Shown: piece by piece, positions 26,855 through 35,184 of the stretch
Numbering within the stretch: the stretch's first letter is position 1
Layout of the letters: the number at the start of each line of letters is the position of its first letter
From: Brumimicrobium ulvae
Lineage (GTDB): Bacteria > Bacteroidota > Bacteroidia > Flavobacteriales_D > Crocinitomicaceae
NCBI RefSeq assembly: GCF_947504225.1
Contig: NZ_CANNGT010000001.1
Location: forward strand, 124,001 to 188,000
DNA: 64,000 bases
Reading direction: 5' to 3'
Made by a program: the position numbers and the translations under genes
The notes under the pieces: model-generated
Told to the model about the DNA's origin: nothing
Databases searched by the model: none
What the model saw: only the letters and a program-made list of their open reading frames with translations

Positions 26855-27940
26855 GTGAAATTTAAAACAAGTTTAATTCTTCTTTTGTGTTTTTTTACTG
26901 TTTTGACGACGAGTTCATTATGGTCGCAACAGTATAACTTCGGAATAGGTGCCGAACCTAAAATTGGATACTTGATGCCTCATCGTTCTACAATGGCGCA
27001 TTTGGTTGAGCAACATTCGTATGCAGTCGAGTTAAGTGGAGTTTTACAAACTGATGGAACAAAACAGTGGCATCATGATTTTAATTTTCCAAAAATCAGT
27101 GTCAATTTGTTTTATTCAGACCTGGGCAACCCAAATGTGCTTGGTGAAGCTTATGCTTTTACAGGAGGGATTTACTTGCCTTTTGTTAAACAAAATGGCT
27201 GGAGTTTAGGATCGGAATTACAAGCAGGAATTGGTTATGTTACCAAGCATTATGATGTTGATCTTAACCCAAAAAATAATGCCATTGGATCGCATGTGAA
27301 TTGTTTGGTCAGTTTTGGACTGCGCTTTGAAAAACAGTTTTTACAACATGCTATGGGAATGAAAGTGAGTATGACGCATTTTTCAAATGGGGCTTATAAA
27401 TTACCCAATTTAGGATTGAACCTTCCTTTCTTGGGATTGAATTACACTTATTTCATGCAACCGATAAACAGAAAAGACAGCGCATCTTTTGAAAGGGAAG
27501 GAACTGAATTAAAATCGTGGAATTTCTCTACCCAATTGATTGGTTCTGTAAAACAAATATACCCAACAGGTGGAAATAGTTATGGTGTGATTGCCTTGAC
27601 CAATTATGCACAATTTAAAGCAACGCATAAATGTATGATTGAAGGTGGTTTAGATCTGATTTATAATGGTTCAACGGTAGCTTATAATGGTGGAGGTTAC
27701 AGTAGGGATAAGAATTTCCAAGTGGGGGTGTATGGAGCATATGTCTTACCCATTCATAAGTTTCATATGTTTGTAGCGATGGGAAGATACCTTTATAAAC
27801 CATTAGACCCAGCAGGAATGTGGTACCATAAGTTTGGGGGAAGATTTCAAATCATTGATAAACTTTGGGCAAACATTTCTATTAAATCACATTGGGCTAA
27901 AGCAGATTATTTTGAATATGGACTAAGTTATAGATGGTAA
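26855..27940 (+). CDS. Acyloxyacyl hydrolase, PagL-like lipid A 3-O-deacylase
   Basis: 361 residues. The start is GTG at 26855, chosen because the signal peptide (MKFKTSLILLLCFFTVLTTS to about residue 25) begins exactly there. The barrel-type strands carry the PagL-family signature MTHFSNGAYKLPNLGLN with the adjacent conserved His and Ser that form the catalytic pair. It should sit in the outer membrane and remove the 3-O acyl chain of lipid A. The Bacteroidota version is longer than Gram-negative PagL and has an extra C-terminal half. Its TAA overlaps the ATG of the GIN lipoprotein (TAATG at 27938-27942). Confidence 0.75.
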   Translation: MKFKTSLILLLCFFTVLTTSSLWSQQYNFGIGAEPKIGYLMPHRSTMAHLVEQHSYAVELSGVLQTDGTKQWHHDFNFPKISVNLFYSDLGNPNVLGEAYAFTGGIYLPFVKQNGWSLGSELQAGIGYVTKHYDVDLNPKNNAIGSHVNCLVSFGLRFEKQFLQHAMGMKVSMTHFSNGAYKLPNLGLNLPFLGLNYTYFMQPINRKDSASFEREGTELKSWNFSTQLIGSVKQIYPTGGNSYGVIALTNYAQFKATHKCMIEGGLDLIYNGSTVAYNGGGYSRDKNFQVGVYGAYVLPIHKFHMFVAMGRYLYKPLDPAGMWYHKFGGRFQIIDKLWANISIKSHWAKADYFEYGLSYRW

Positions 27941-28686
27941 TGAAAAATATATTCACATTGTTGGTTTTAATTATCGCACTTTCTTCTTGTAAAAAAGCCA
28001 GTGAAAGATCGTGTTTTAAATCGAAAGGAGAGGATGGAACTATGGAATTGCTGGTTGATCAAAAGATTGATAGTCTAAAACTCTATGATGATTTGTATTA
28101 TACGCTTGTTCAAGGTGCTGAATCAAAGGTAGTATTGTCAGGAGGGGAGAATTTGCTTCCTCATGTTGAAATTGTCGCGGATAACGGAAATCTTTTTATT
28201 CGCAACAAAAATAAGTGCAATTTTTTACGGTCCTTCAAAAATAAAATTCACGTTTTTGTCTACGTGGATACAATTCGTGCTATACATTACGAAGGGTCAA
28301 GTGAATTAAAGAGTCAGGATACTTTGCGTTCAGATGAATTGCGCTTGACCATCACTGATGGGGCGGGAGATGTCGATTTGACTTTGAAGAACAGTTATAC
28401 AAGCGCAGTGGTTACACATGGATTTGGGAATTTCATCTTAAGGGGAAAAACGTATTCAACCTTTTTGAATTGTAACACCAATAGCTACTGTGATACAAGG
28501 GAGCTGGTTTCGGCCAATTGGCTCATTGTTAATTCCAATACAGTATCTAACATGTTGATTAATGCGAATACAAACAATCTGCAAGCAGTAATCAGACAAA
28601 AAGGGAACATCAAATATATTGGAGTTCCTGGAACAAAAACATTAGAGCGAACAGGAAAAGGAGAACTCATAGATTTGAATAATTAA
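27940..28686 (+). CDS. GIN-domain (DUF2807-type) lipoprotein
   Basis: 248 residues from the ATG at 27940, preferred over the one two codons upstream because it forms a TAATG overlap with the previous stop. Lipobox ALSSC (about Cys17). The body is a repeated beta-helix-like pattern (ELLVDQKIDSLKLYDDLYYT, VHYEGSSELKSQD, DGAGDVDLTLKNSYTS) with one strand motif per about 20-22 residues, typical of head-GIN/DUF2807 proteins. It is an exported lipoprotein probably located in the outer or inner membrane. It is translationally coupled to the lipid A deacylase, which suggests a common envelope role. Confidence 0.72.
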   Translation: MKNIFTLLVLIIALSSCKKASERSCFKSKGEDGTMELLVDQKIDSLKLYDDLYYTLVQGAESKVVLSGGENLLPHVEIVADNGNLFIRNKNKCNFLRSFKNKIHVFVYVDTIRAIHYEGSSELKSQDTLRSDELRLTITDGAGDVDLTLKNSYTSAVVTHGFGNFILRGKTYSTFLNCNTNSYCDTRELVSANWLIVNSNTVSNMLINANTNNLQAVIRQKGNIKYIGVPGTKTLERTGKGELIDLNN

Positions 28687-28705
28687 GTTAATTCCCTTAA
28701 CTTTG
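28675..28705 (+). promoter_or_regulatory. Promoter of the NqrM-like gene
   Basis: TAACTTTG (28698-28705) matches TAnnTTTG, with TTG (28675-28677) 20 bp upstream inside the end of the GIN gene. The start codon at 28733 lies about 27 bp downstream. Confidence 0.5.
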
Positions 28706-28732
28706 CAGTATAAATTATAGAAATAAAACGTA

Positions 28733-28924
28733 ATGGACTTAGTATTAATAGCAATCCTTTTATTGGCTTTAGCATTTGGTGGAATAGCAATCAAAATCTG
28801 GGCAAAGAAGGATGGAGAATTCGCTGGAACATGTGCAAGTAATAATCCTGTTTTACAAGAAGAAGGAGCAGCTTGCGGAATGTGTGGTGCTCAACCAGAC
28901 GAGCAGTGTAAAAGCGATAAGTAA
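28733..28924 (+). CDS. Small single-pass membrane protein, NqrM-like Cys cluster
   Basis: 63 residues: one N-terminal helix (MDLVLIAILLLALAFGGIAI), then WAKKDGEFAGTCASNN, and a C-terminal Cys-rich tail (AACGMCGAQPDEQC). The layout of a membrane helix, GxC, then CxxC recalls NqrM, which is needed to mature the Na+-pumping NADH:quinone oxidoreductase in Vibrio, and may deliver or hold iron. No nqr genes lie in the window. Alternatives include an unrelated Cys-rich membrane protein. It has its own promoter and is followed by a terminator at 28948-28978. Confidence 0.55.
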   Translation: MDLVLIAILLLALAFGGIAIKIWAKKDGEFAGTCASNNPVLQEEGAACGMCGAQPDEQCKSDK

Positions 28925-28947
28925 AAGTAATTATTAAAATCACAAAT

Positions 28948-28978
28948 AGGGATGCATTTTATGTGTCCCTTTTTTTTT
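28948..28978 (+). terminator. Terminator after the NqrM-like gene
   Basis: AGGGA (28948-28952) and TCCCT (28966-28970) enclose a 13-base loop partly paired by CA/TG, followed by a run of T. The rest of 28979-29172 shows no gene. Confidence 0.75.
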
Positions 28979-29172
28979 GCTAACTAGATTTTATATGTTT
29001 GTCATTTCGATTATTTTTAAAATAGAAGAATTTAGAAATGGATAAATCTAATATAATACCTATGGAATTATAGTTTCATTTCCTACATTCGAAAAAGTTT
29101 AGTGTGTCAATTGCAAATATTCAATTTGCTTGGTGTTAAGGGATAAATTAAAAAACAAATTCATATAGAATC

Positions 29173-29203
29173 AAAAAAAAGGGACTCACTCAAAGTGCGT
29201 CCC
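29173..29203 (-). terminator. Terminator of the thioredoxin-like protein gene
   Basis: On the minus strand GGGAC-g-CACT-ttg-AGTG-a-GTCCC (29203 down to 29181) is followed by eight T (A's at 29173-29180). Confidence 0.85.
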
Positions 29204-29230
29204 CCTGTAATTTAAAAACTTTATATAAGC

Positions 29231-30760
29231 TTAGTGCTTCATCTCTTCAGGATTTTCTTCCAATTCAAATAGCTTTTCGGCATCTTTGAACCCTTGCAAT
29301 TCATCCAGCATTGTTTCGATTTGAGCCACACTAAGAGATTTGGCAATAATTTCCTTGTCTTTATTCAAAATCCAAACACGTGGAGTAGAATAAATATCAT
29401 AGGTGTCTTGATAATTAATGGACTCCAAAGTTGTTTTTGAAGGAATAAGTGAATGTGGATTAGCTGAGGCTTGCTCGTAAATATCACGTGTCACACCCAC
29501 ATTAATGTAAGATAATTTATTTTTCTTAATGAACTCTTTCCAATCTTCATAGTCGTCACCAGTAGCTTTTCCAACTGAGAAAATCTCAACATTTCTAGCT
29601 TTCAGTTTTTGTGAATAAAGCGTTTCTAACTTAGGTGTTACCTTTTTACAGTGACCACACCCTGGATCCCAGAAATAAAGAATGATGTAATCCGCCTCTA
29701 TTTCGTGTAAATTATACCATTTTTTACTTGTTGTATCAGGTAAAATGATGTTTGGTGGTACCTCTCCTTGAACTAAACGCAATCTCTTTTTCGTGTCTTT
29801 ACACAATTCATCTAGTTTTTCAGCGTCCATCCAGTGACCTTTTGGATTTCCGTTTTTATCAGGTGCACAATAGTATCTGTTGATCATGTAGTTAGTTACT
29901 TTGTCCATTCCCATAATCTTAGACCTTTCAAAATGAGATGTAATATTGGTCACAAAGAAACGGTACATCATTGAACTTGGGTCGAGTTGGTCAACAACTG
30001 GGTGAATGTATTTGATGATCGAATCTGGATGTTGAATCAACATGTTTTTAGAATAGAAATACTCAACCTTGTTTTGTAAAACTGGAGTATTCACCAATCT
30101 GTCGTCTGTTAAGTCAATGTTGTCAAAAAAGTGATCTCTAAAATATTCGTAAGCGAAATTTTTATTAATGGGCTCACCTTCCTCATTTTTTGGCGCCTCT
30201 GGAATTTGAACATCCGATGACATTTTAATGATTTTAGCAACTAATTTCTTCGGATTGTCCTTAACAACTTTATTTTGATACGCTAAAACGTCTTTACCAA
30301 TCTTGTTGATTTTAGCAGAAATAGCTTCTTTTTCAGCTGTTTGTGATTCATTCAATCCTTGCATTTCTTGTTGCAAAGCATTGGCATTCTCACGACTTGT
30401 TTTCATGAATCGAATGTAGTCTAAGAAAATTTTGTTTTCATCAGAGGATTTTACTACCATGTGTTTTACATAGTTTGGTGACTTTGTTTCTATGTGTACT
30501 TTTTCATTGTTGTGAATGAACTCGAAGTAATTCTGTCCAGGCATAAGCACCGCCATGATTCCAGGTTCTTGTTTGCTACCGTCGAATGTAACAACACTGT
30601 TGACCAACTGGGCAGTGTCGGCATAATAAAGTTTACTACCCACATATTTCACCAGATGAACTGTAGTGTCTTTTATTCCTGTTACTTTAAATGTTAAGTC
30701 TTGTGCAAATCCACTGATTCCGATGATTGCAGTGAATATTAGTGTGTTTATTAACTTCAT
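29231..30760 (-). CDS. Exported thioredoxin-like protein with DUF5106-type N-terminal region
   Basis: 509 residues. Signal peptide (MKLINTLIFTAIIGISGFAQ). The N-terminal half (about 20-330) resembles the DUF4369/DUF5106 region of Bacteroidota TlpA-family proteins: a beta-rich part, then a helical part with ENANALQQEMQGLNES. The C-terminal domain (about 345-480) is thioredoxin-fold with the active site CGHC in FWDPGCGHCKKVTP. The disulfide reductase or isomerase activity would act in the periplasm. The Cys-Gly-His-Cys variant is common in this family. It stands alone with its own terminator. Confidence 0.85.
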   Translation of the reverse strand: MKLINTLIFTAIIGISGFAQDLTFKVTGIKDTTVHLVKYVGSKLYYADTAQLVNSVVTFDGSKQEPGIMAVLMPGQNYFEFIHNNEKVHIETKSPNYVKHMVVKSSDENKIFLDYIRFMKTSRENANALQQEMQGLNESQTAEKEAISAKINKIGKDVLAYQNKVVKDNPKKLVAKIIKMSSDVQIPEAPKNEEGEPINKNFAYEYFRDHFFDNIDLTDDRLVNTPVLQNKVEYFYSKNMLIQHPDSIIKYIHPVVDQLDPSSMMYRFFVTNITSHFERSKIMGMDKVTNYMINRYYCAPDKNGNPKGHWMDAEKLDELCKDTKKRLRLVQGEVPPNIILPDTTSKKWYNLHEIEADYIILYFWDPGCGHCKKVTPKLETLYSQKLKARNVEIFSVGKATGDDYEDWKEFIKKNKLSYINVGVTRDIYEQASANPHSLIPSKTTLESINYQDTYDIYSTPRVWILNKDKEIIAKSLSVAQIETMLDELQGFKDAEKLFELEENPEEMKH

Positions 30761-30860
30761 ATTGATTGTTCAGTTTATGCTAATATAATTGGTATTTATG
30801 AACATAGACGTTCGAAATTGATAATGGTCTTCTCTTTTAACACATTTTTAACGAAAATGT

Positions 30861-32036
30861 TTACTGTGTTTTTAATACTCCTCGTTTCGCGTTGAAATAA
30901 TTAACGATAGTGTAAATTCCAAACGCTAGAATTACCGCAAGAATACTCAATAATGTATATCCAGATTCTACCTGTATTCCACCTTTGATCAGTAGGCTAT
31001 CAATGTATAGTTTAGCCAAAGAAAATGCGATAATACTTGCGGCAGAGATGACTGCAAATACTTTCAGAAAGTAGAGTAAAATTGTTTTTGTAATTTTTGT
31101 TGGTGAGTAACCTTGTCTCAATAAAGTTCTAATTTCATACTCGTTTCGTGAGATTAAAAGTTGTGCATATTGGACAAGTACTAGTCCAGCTAAGAAAACT
31201 GTGATGATACTGATTCCAATAAGAATAGAGAACAAGGTGCCGGCTACACTTTTTAGTTTTCCAACGATCATTGAATTTTCTTTAGATTCAAGGGAACGTT
31301 TTTGAAGGTAATTTTCGAATTCTCCAAACTGCCCTTCTTTAACCGTTAACATTAACTGTGTTGTTTTCGCAGGAACACTCGTTGGGAAGTTCTTGTTACC
31401 ATATTCCATAAAGGAAGATGGAACTAAAATTGCAGAAACTTCATTCGTAAAACCAACAATTTTCACTTTTTCCCATTCTTTTTTCTCGTCATTGTATAAT
31501 GTAAATTTAAAACCTATTGTTTTTGCTAAATCATCTGAAACTTGTGGAATTCCCTTAGCGCTTGCAAAAGTGTTTAACATTACCAAGAAATCTCTAGGTA
31601 AGACTATAGGTACAAAGTCATCTCCAGGAGACCATTTCCATTGGTCAGAATCAATACGTGTAAAACTATTGTCTATAGATTGCACAAAAACATCTGAGCG
31701 AAAATAAGGAACTAATTCACTGTCTGTTTGTAAGGAAACACCAAAACTATTACTAAGTATAGGCTCCAATGTTTCAGTAAAACTTTCTTTCCGTATGCTT
31801 TCAATTTCTCGCTCGCTGAAGTCAGTTTTTGCTAATTTTAGACTGTTGAAATTGCTGACTTTCTTTTGAATGATCATTGTGTTGTTTCCTAGAATTTCCT
31901 CTCCTTCACCAAATTCATTTACTCGAATTAAATAATGAATAGAAGTTACCAAAAATGTAAATCCAAGAAAAGAACCAATCATGGCAATAATGAGTTGGGT
32001 TTTGTTCTGGTAACTGAATAATATTTTTTTAATCAT
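30861..32036 (-). CDS. ABC transporter permease, FtsX/MacB-type
   Basis: 391 residues. TM1 at about 15-38, then a large extracytoplasmic MacB-type domain (about 40-265), then three C-terminal helices (FSILIGISIITVFLAGLVLV, VFAVISAASIIAFSLAKLYI, LLSILAVILAFGIYTIVNYF), the four-helix FtsX/MacB plan of mechanotransmission-type ABC exporters. The C-terminal FtsX-type motif RNEYEIRTLLRQGYSPTKIT is present. It follows the ATPase gene by 3 bp. No membrane-fusion partner or second permease is nearby, unlike LolCDE or MacAB. Confidence 0.88.
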   Translation of the reverse strand: MIKKILFSYQNKTQLIIAMIGSFLGFTFLVTSIHYLIRVNEFGEGEEILGNNTMIIQKKVSNFNSLKLAKTDFSEREIESIRKESFTETLEPILSNSFGVSLQTDSELVPYFRSDVFVQSIDNSFTRIDSDQWKWSPGDDFVPIVLPRDFLVMLNTFASAKGIPQVSDDLAKTIGFKFTLYNDEKKEWEKVKIVGFTNEVSAILVPSSFMEYGNKNFPTSVPAKTTQLMLTVKEGQFGEFENYLQKRSLESKENSMIVGKLKSVAGTLFSILIGISIITVFLAGLVLVQYAQLLISRNEYEIRTLLRQGYSPTKITKTILLYFLKVFAVISAASIIAFSLAKLYIDSLLIKGGIQVESGYTLLSILAVILAFGIYTIVNYFNAKRGVLKTQ

Positions 32037-32039
32037 GGC

Positions 32040-32681
32040 TTAAAGATTTAGTTCTCGATCGAAATCAAAACTGTGATTTTCTCCCAAAGTGGTTAAAATA
32101 AATCCTGCGTTTATTTGATTTGCCCGACGATTAATTAATGCTAATGAACGTTGTGTGTTTGCTTCGTCTAAATGACTGAAGGGTTCATCCATCAGCAACC
32201 AATCAAAGGGTTGACTTAATGCGCGAACAATGGCCACACGTTGTTGCTGACCCATCGATAAAATTCCACAAGGGACATCCCATTTATCTTCAATTTCTAA
32301 GGCTTCTAACATTTGGAAAAGTTCTGAAGAAGTGAAGGTGTCAGTCAGTTGGTTCTTAAGTTGAAGGTTTTCTTCTACGGTTAATTGTGGAAACAATTGG
32401 AGGTCTTGAAATACGAAACTCATTTGTAACCTTCTGATGATTGCCCAATCTTCGGGGGGAATAGAGTTAATTTCTACTTGGTCAAACCGAATACTCCCAT
32501 TAAAATCTTTTCGAATGCCAGCCAATGTATGTGTGAAAGTTGTTTTTCCTTTTCCACTTGAAGCATTGAGCATGACTTTTTCTCCTTTTTTTAAAGAAAA
32601 TGAATTCCCCCAAATACTTTTATCGCTGTGTTGAATTCCAGCTAGTGGTATTGGAATGACTTTATTGAAATGAATATCCAT
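32040..32681 (-). CDS. ABC transporter ATP-binding protein with altered motifs
   Basis: 213 residues, MacB/LolD/FtsE-type. The Walker A segment is NASSGKGKTT (39-48, first Gly of the loop replaced by Ala40), with Q-loop Gln92 (FVFQDLQLF). The signature is LSMGQQQRV (141-149, second Gly of LSGGQ is Met), followed by Walker B WLLMDEP (161-167) and a D-loop SHLDEAN. The usual H-loop His after the last strand is Leu199 (FILTTLGEN). Co-transcribed with the permease. It should still bind ATP; reduced or unusual hydrolysis is an inference. The family assignment is certain, the substrate is not. Confidence 0.88.
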   Translation of the reverse strand: MDIHFNKVIPIPLAGIQHSDKSIWGNSFSLKKGEKVMLNASSGKGKTTFTHTLAGIRKDFNGSIRFDQVEINSIPPEDWAIIRRLQMSFVFQDLQLFPQLTVEENLQLKNQLTDTFTSSELFQMLEALEIEDKWDVPCGILSMGQQQRVAIVRALSQPFDWLLMDEPFSHLDEANTQRSLALINRRANQINAGFILTTLGENHSFDFDRELNL

Positions 32682-32864
32682 GTGTTTTGTGTTTTATGGT
32701 TTAAAAATAGTCAATAATCATTCCATTCGGAGATGGGAATGTGTTTTTAGCGGTAAGTTGTTGGTATAGAGTGGGTGTAGAGGTGTTCTTCTCTATTCAT
32801 ATAGAAGAACGGAACGATACACATTTGAATCGACCAATGAATAATACTACGTTGACGACTTGTC

Positions 32865-33476
32865 CTAATGTATACTCAAAGTCTCCAAAAACAATTCGAT
32901 AATTTCTCTTCCTTTAAATCCTTCGGATACAAGCATGGTTACAACAATTATCCCTTCATCTTTACCGCCATATGTAGCAACAGTATAGTATTCGTTTTCA
33001 CCTTTATAGGTCATAATGGCTTGAATACCTTCAATGATTTCTCCACTAACTAACTTTTTCTTAAACGGTTTTTCAGTTTTTGTGTATCCATAACTAACAC
33101 TTTCCTTTGTGATTTCATTCATCATCATCTGTGTTAACATAGAAGGATTAAAAGAGGAGTATTTTTGAACAATAAAACCATTTCCAGTTGACTCGAGGGC
33201 CACACATTGTTCAATTCCCTCTTCAATGACTGTATTAGAAACACTGATGGATTTATCGTGTTTAAAGGAAATCATGTCATCAGAATAAGTGAGAATATCA
33301 GACTGTGAAAGTTGAATCGATAAACGTTCACCTGATTTTGTTTTGTATTGACGCTCACTGTCCAAATCAAGCTGGAGTGTATCATTGTTAATCACAATAA
33401 TATAATTCCCTTGTTCTTGTGCGAAGGCAATTGTGCTTAAGAGAACTGTGGTTATTGTTAAAATTGATTTTATCAT
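32865..33476 (-). CDS. Secreted protein of unknown function
   Basis: 203 residues with a signal peptide to about residue 19 (IAFAQ). The mature part is beta-rich (NDTLQLDLDSERQYKTKSGE, GIEQCVALESTGNGF) and contains one Cys. No family is recognised. It may be periplasmic or outer-membrane-associated. A hairpin GTTCTTCT (32793-32800) with AGAAGAAC (32808-32815) lies past its stop but has no T run. The gene stands alone. Confidence 0.65.
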   Translation of the reverse strand: MIKSILTITTVLLSTIAFAQEQGNYIIVINNDTLQLDLDSERQYKTKSGERLSIQLSQSDILTYSDDMISFKHDKSISVSNTVIEEGIEQCVALESTGNGFIVQKYSSFNPSMLTQMMMNEITKESVSYGYTKTEKPFKKKLVSGEIIEGIQAIMTYKGENEYYTVATYGGKDEGIIVVTMLVSEGFKGREIIELFLETLSIH

Positions 33477-33605
33477 TTTTTTTGGGTTTAAGATGTACGG
33501 AGGAAATAAGTTTTTAAATCTATTTTCGCCTTGTTAAAAGACTCGTTTATGAAAGTAAAGGTAAACATTTTAGGGGCAAATAAAATTAAGTAGATATTTT
33601 AAAGC

Positions 33606-34829
33606 TTAGTGCTTGACAATTTTCTGAGTAAAGCGACCTATTTTAAGTTGATATACTCCAATCGGTAATTCTGAAATATCAATGCGCTTTTGATTCAAAT
33701 CCCATGTTCCTGATAAGACCATTTGACCTAAATAATTCAACATAAGGTAATCATTAAAGTTAATGTCTTCTTTAGCTTTTATATTGATGTAGTGGTAGGA
33801 AGGAACAGGATAAACGCTAAATTCTTTTTTGGTTTTATGATTTGAAACGCCTAGTGAATAGGGTGGATGTTTTTCTAAAAACGGAGTTAAGTCAATGGTG
33901 TGAAGCTGTTGTTTGAGATTAAAAGTTGAAAAGTTTTCGTTGGTAATAAAATATTTTAATCCGTTGGTGGAGGTGATTGCTTCAACTTGGTGAAAAGGCA
34001 TGGAAAGAACTATTTTTCGCTTATTGGCAGTGGGTAAATCAAAATTTTGGAAGTCATAAATCAAGTAGATAAAAGGATGTAATGCTGTAGAATATCCACA
34101 AAGTGTTAAGGTGTTTTTGGACTCAATAAAATTTGCACCGGTAATCAATCCTTCCACTTCTATTGTGGTTTTGTGTTGTGCTACATAAGTTCCAGGAGAC
34201 TTTGGAAGGGCGTATATACTGGTTTTTTGTTCATTCCACTGTTTTGTAAATAAGAAGATACTATCTGTTGTTACAATAAAAGCTTCACAGTCGAAATCTG
34301 TAGTGTTTGTTTCTTGAGGTGTGAAATCAATTTGATCTGAGTAGGAAAAGTTGATGGACTCAACAGCTGGTGAATTGTTGAGCATTGAGCTTTTTGAAAT
34401 TTTTAGGATTTTCAAATCTTCTCGGTTTCCACTGATGTTGTTTCCAAAATCACCGATGTAAATATAATCGTCGTCTTGGGAAAGATCCTCCCAGTCAACA
34501 TTGATTTCTCCAGGAATTGAAAGGGTGTTTGTAATGGCTCCGTTTACTGAATCTATAGCATAGAGTATTGCGTCACCATTGCTGTCGTTATGTGTACATA
34601 ATTGTTTGTTCCACATGATTAAGCCTGATGTTTCTGAAATTGTATTGCTCAGCATTGCCGACGAGTTAGGTGCTATGGTATCAATGATATATTGGCAACT
34701 GCCATCATTGATTGTAGCACTCTCATTAAAGTTTTCCGCTTCTGAATCTGTACATCCGTATATTTGTGCGTGGAGCTGGATTGTAAAGAGTGAAAAAAGT
34801 ATGGCGAATAAAATTGGGGCTTTATTCAT
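33606..34829 (-). CDS. Secreted protein with GCTD-type repeat and T9SS sorting domain
   Basis: 407 residues. Signal peptide to about residue 22 (LHAQ). The first mature segment is GCTDSEAENFNESATINDGS, a small calcium-binding-like GCTDxxAxNYNxxAxxDDGSC module common in surface proteins of this group. The central region has propeller-like strands (DWEDLSQDDDYIYIGDFGNN, VTTDSIFLFTKQWN). The end has the Por-type tail (VYPVPSYHYINIKAKEDINF ... GVYQLKIGRFTQKIVKH). It is probably a surface-attached protein with a six-bladed propeller of the 3-bladed NHL/phytase type; this is inference. Confidence 0.8.
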   Translation of the reverse strand: MNKAPILFAILFSLFTIQLHAQIYGCTDSEAENFNESATINDGSCQYIIDTIAPNSSAMLSNTISETSGLIMWNKQLCTHNDSNGDAILYAIDSVNGAITNTLSIPGEINVDWEDLSQDDDYIYIGDFGNNISGNREDLKILKISKSSMLNNSPAVESINFSYSDQIDFTPQETNTTDFDCEAFIVTTDSIFLFTKQWNEQKTSIYALPKSPGTYVAQHKTTIEVEGLITGANFIESKNTLTLCGYSTALHPFIYLIYDFQNFDLPTANKRKIVLSMPFHQVEAITSTNGLKYFITNENFSTFNLKQQLHTIDLTPFLEKHPPYSLGVSNHKTKKEFSVYPVPSYHYINIKAKEDINFNDYLMLNYLGQMVLSGTWDLNQKRIDISELPIGVYQLKIGRFTQKIVKH

Positions 34830-35184
34830 TTAAAAAGGTTCATTTTGACTAATTTGTAGTGTGTTTATCTGTACTAAATTAACAAATTAATATTTAGGTG
34901 CTATTTCGGTGATTAAATTTCATGAAATAAAATCATCATTCCGCTATTTTCTAATTGAAAAACAAGATGGTAAACCTAAAAAAAAAATGGTTCTACTACG
35001 AATTTAATGGAATTCTATAATAAGTAGAAGCGTTAATTTATTAATGTTAGACTTTATAATCGTTTAGAAAGACAATAGAACAAACACCCATTAAAAAAGA
35101 CCAGTCAATCTTCATATTGACTGGTCTTGAAAATAAGTTTGAGTCGAAGGTCTAAATAATGTATAGAATTACATCTAGAGTTAC
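34830..35184. other. Intergenic region between divergent-ended genes
   Basis: 355 bp of AT-rich sequence. I see the minus-strand terminator at 35093-35128 and presumably the promoter of the 33606-34829 gene, whose exact -7 element I could not fix. No gene is evident. Confidence 0.5.
35093..35128 (-). terminator. Terminator of the 35185-35931 gene
   Basis: AAGACCAGTCAAT (35097-35109) pairs with ATTGACTGGTCTT (35116-35128) around a six-base loop, and on the minus strand a run of T follows (A's at 35093-35098). Very strong stem. Confidence 0.9.
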
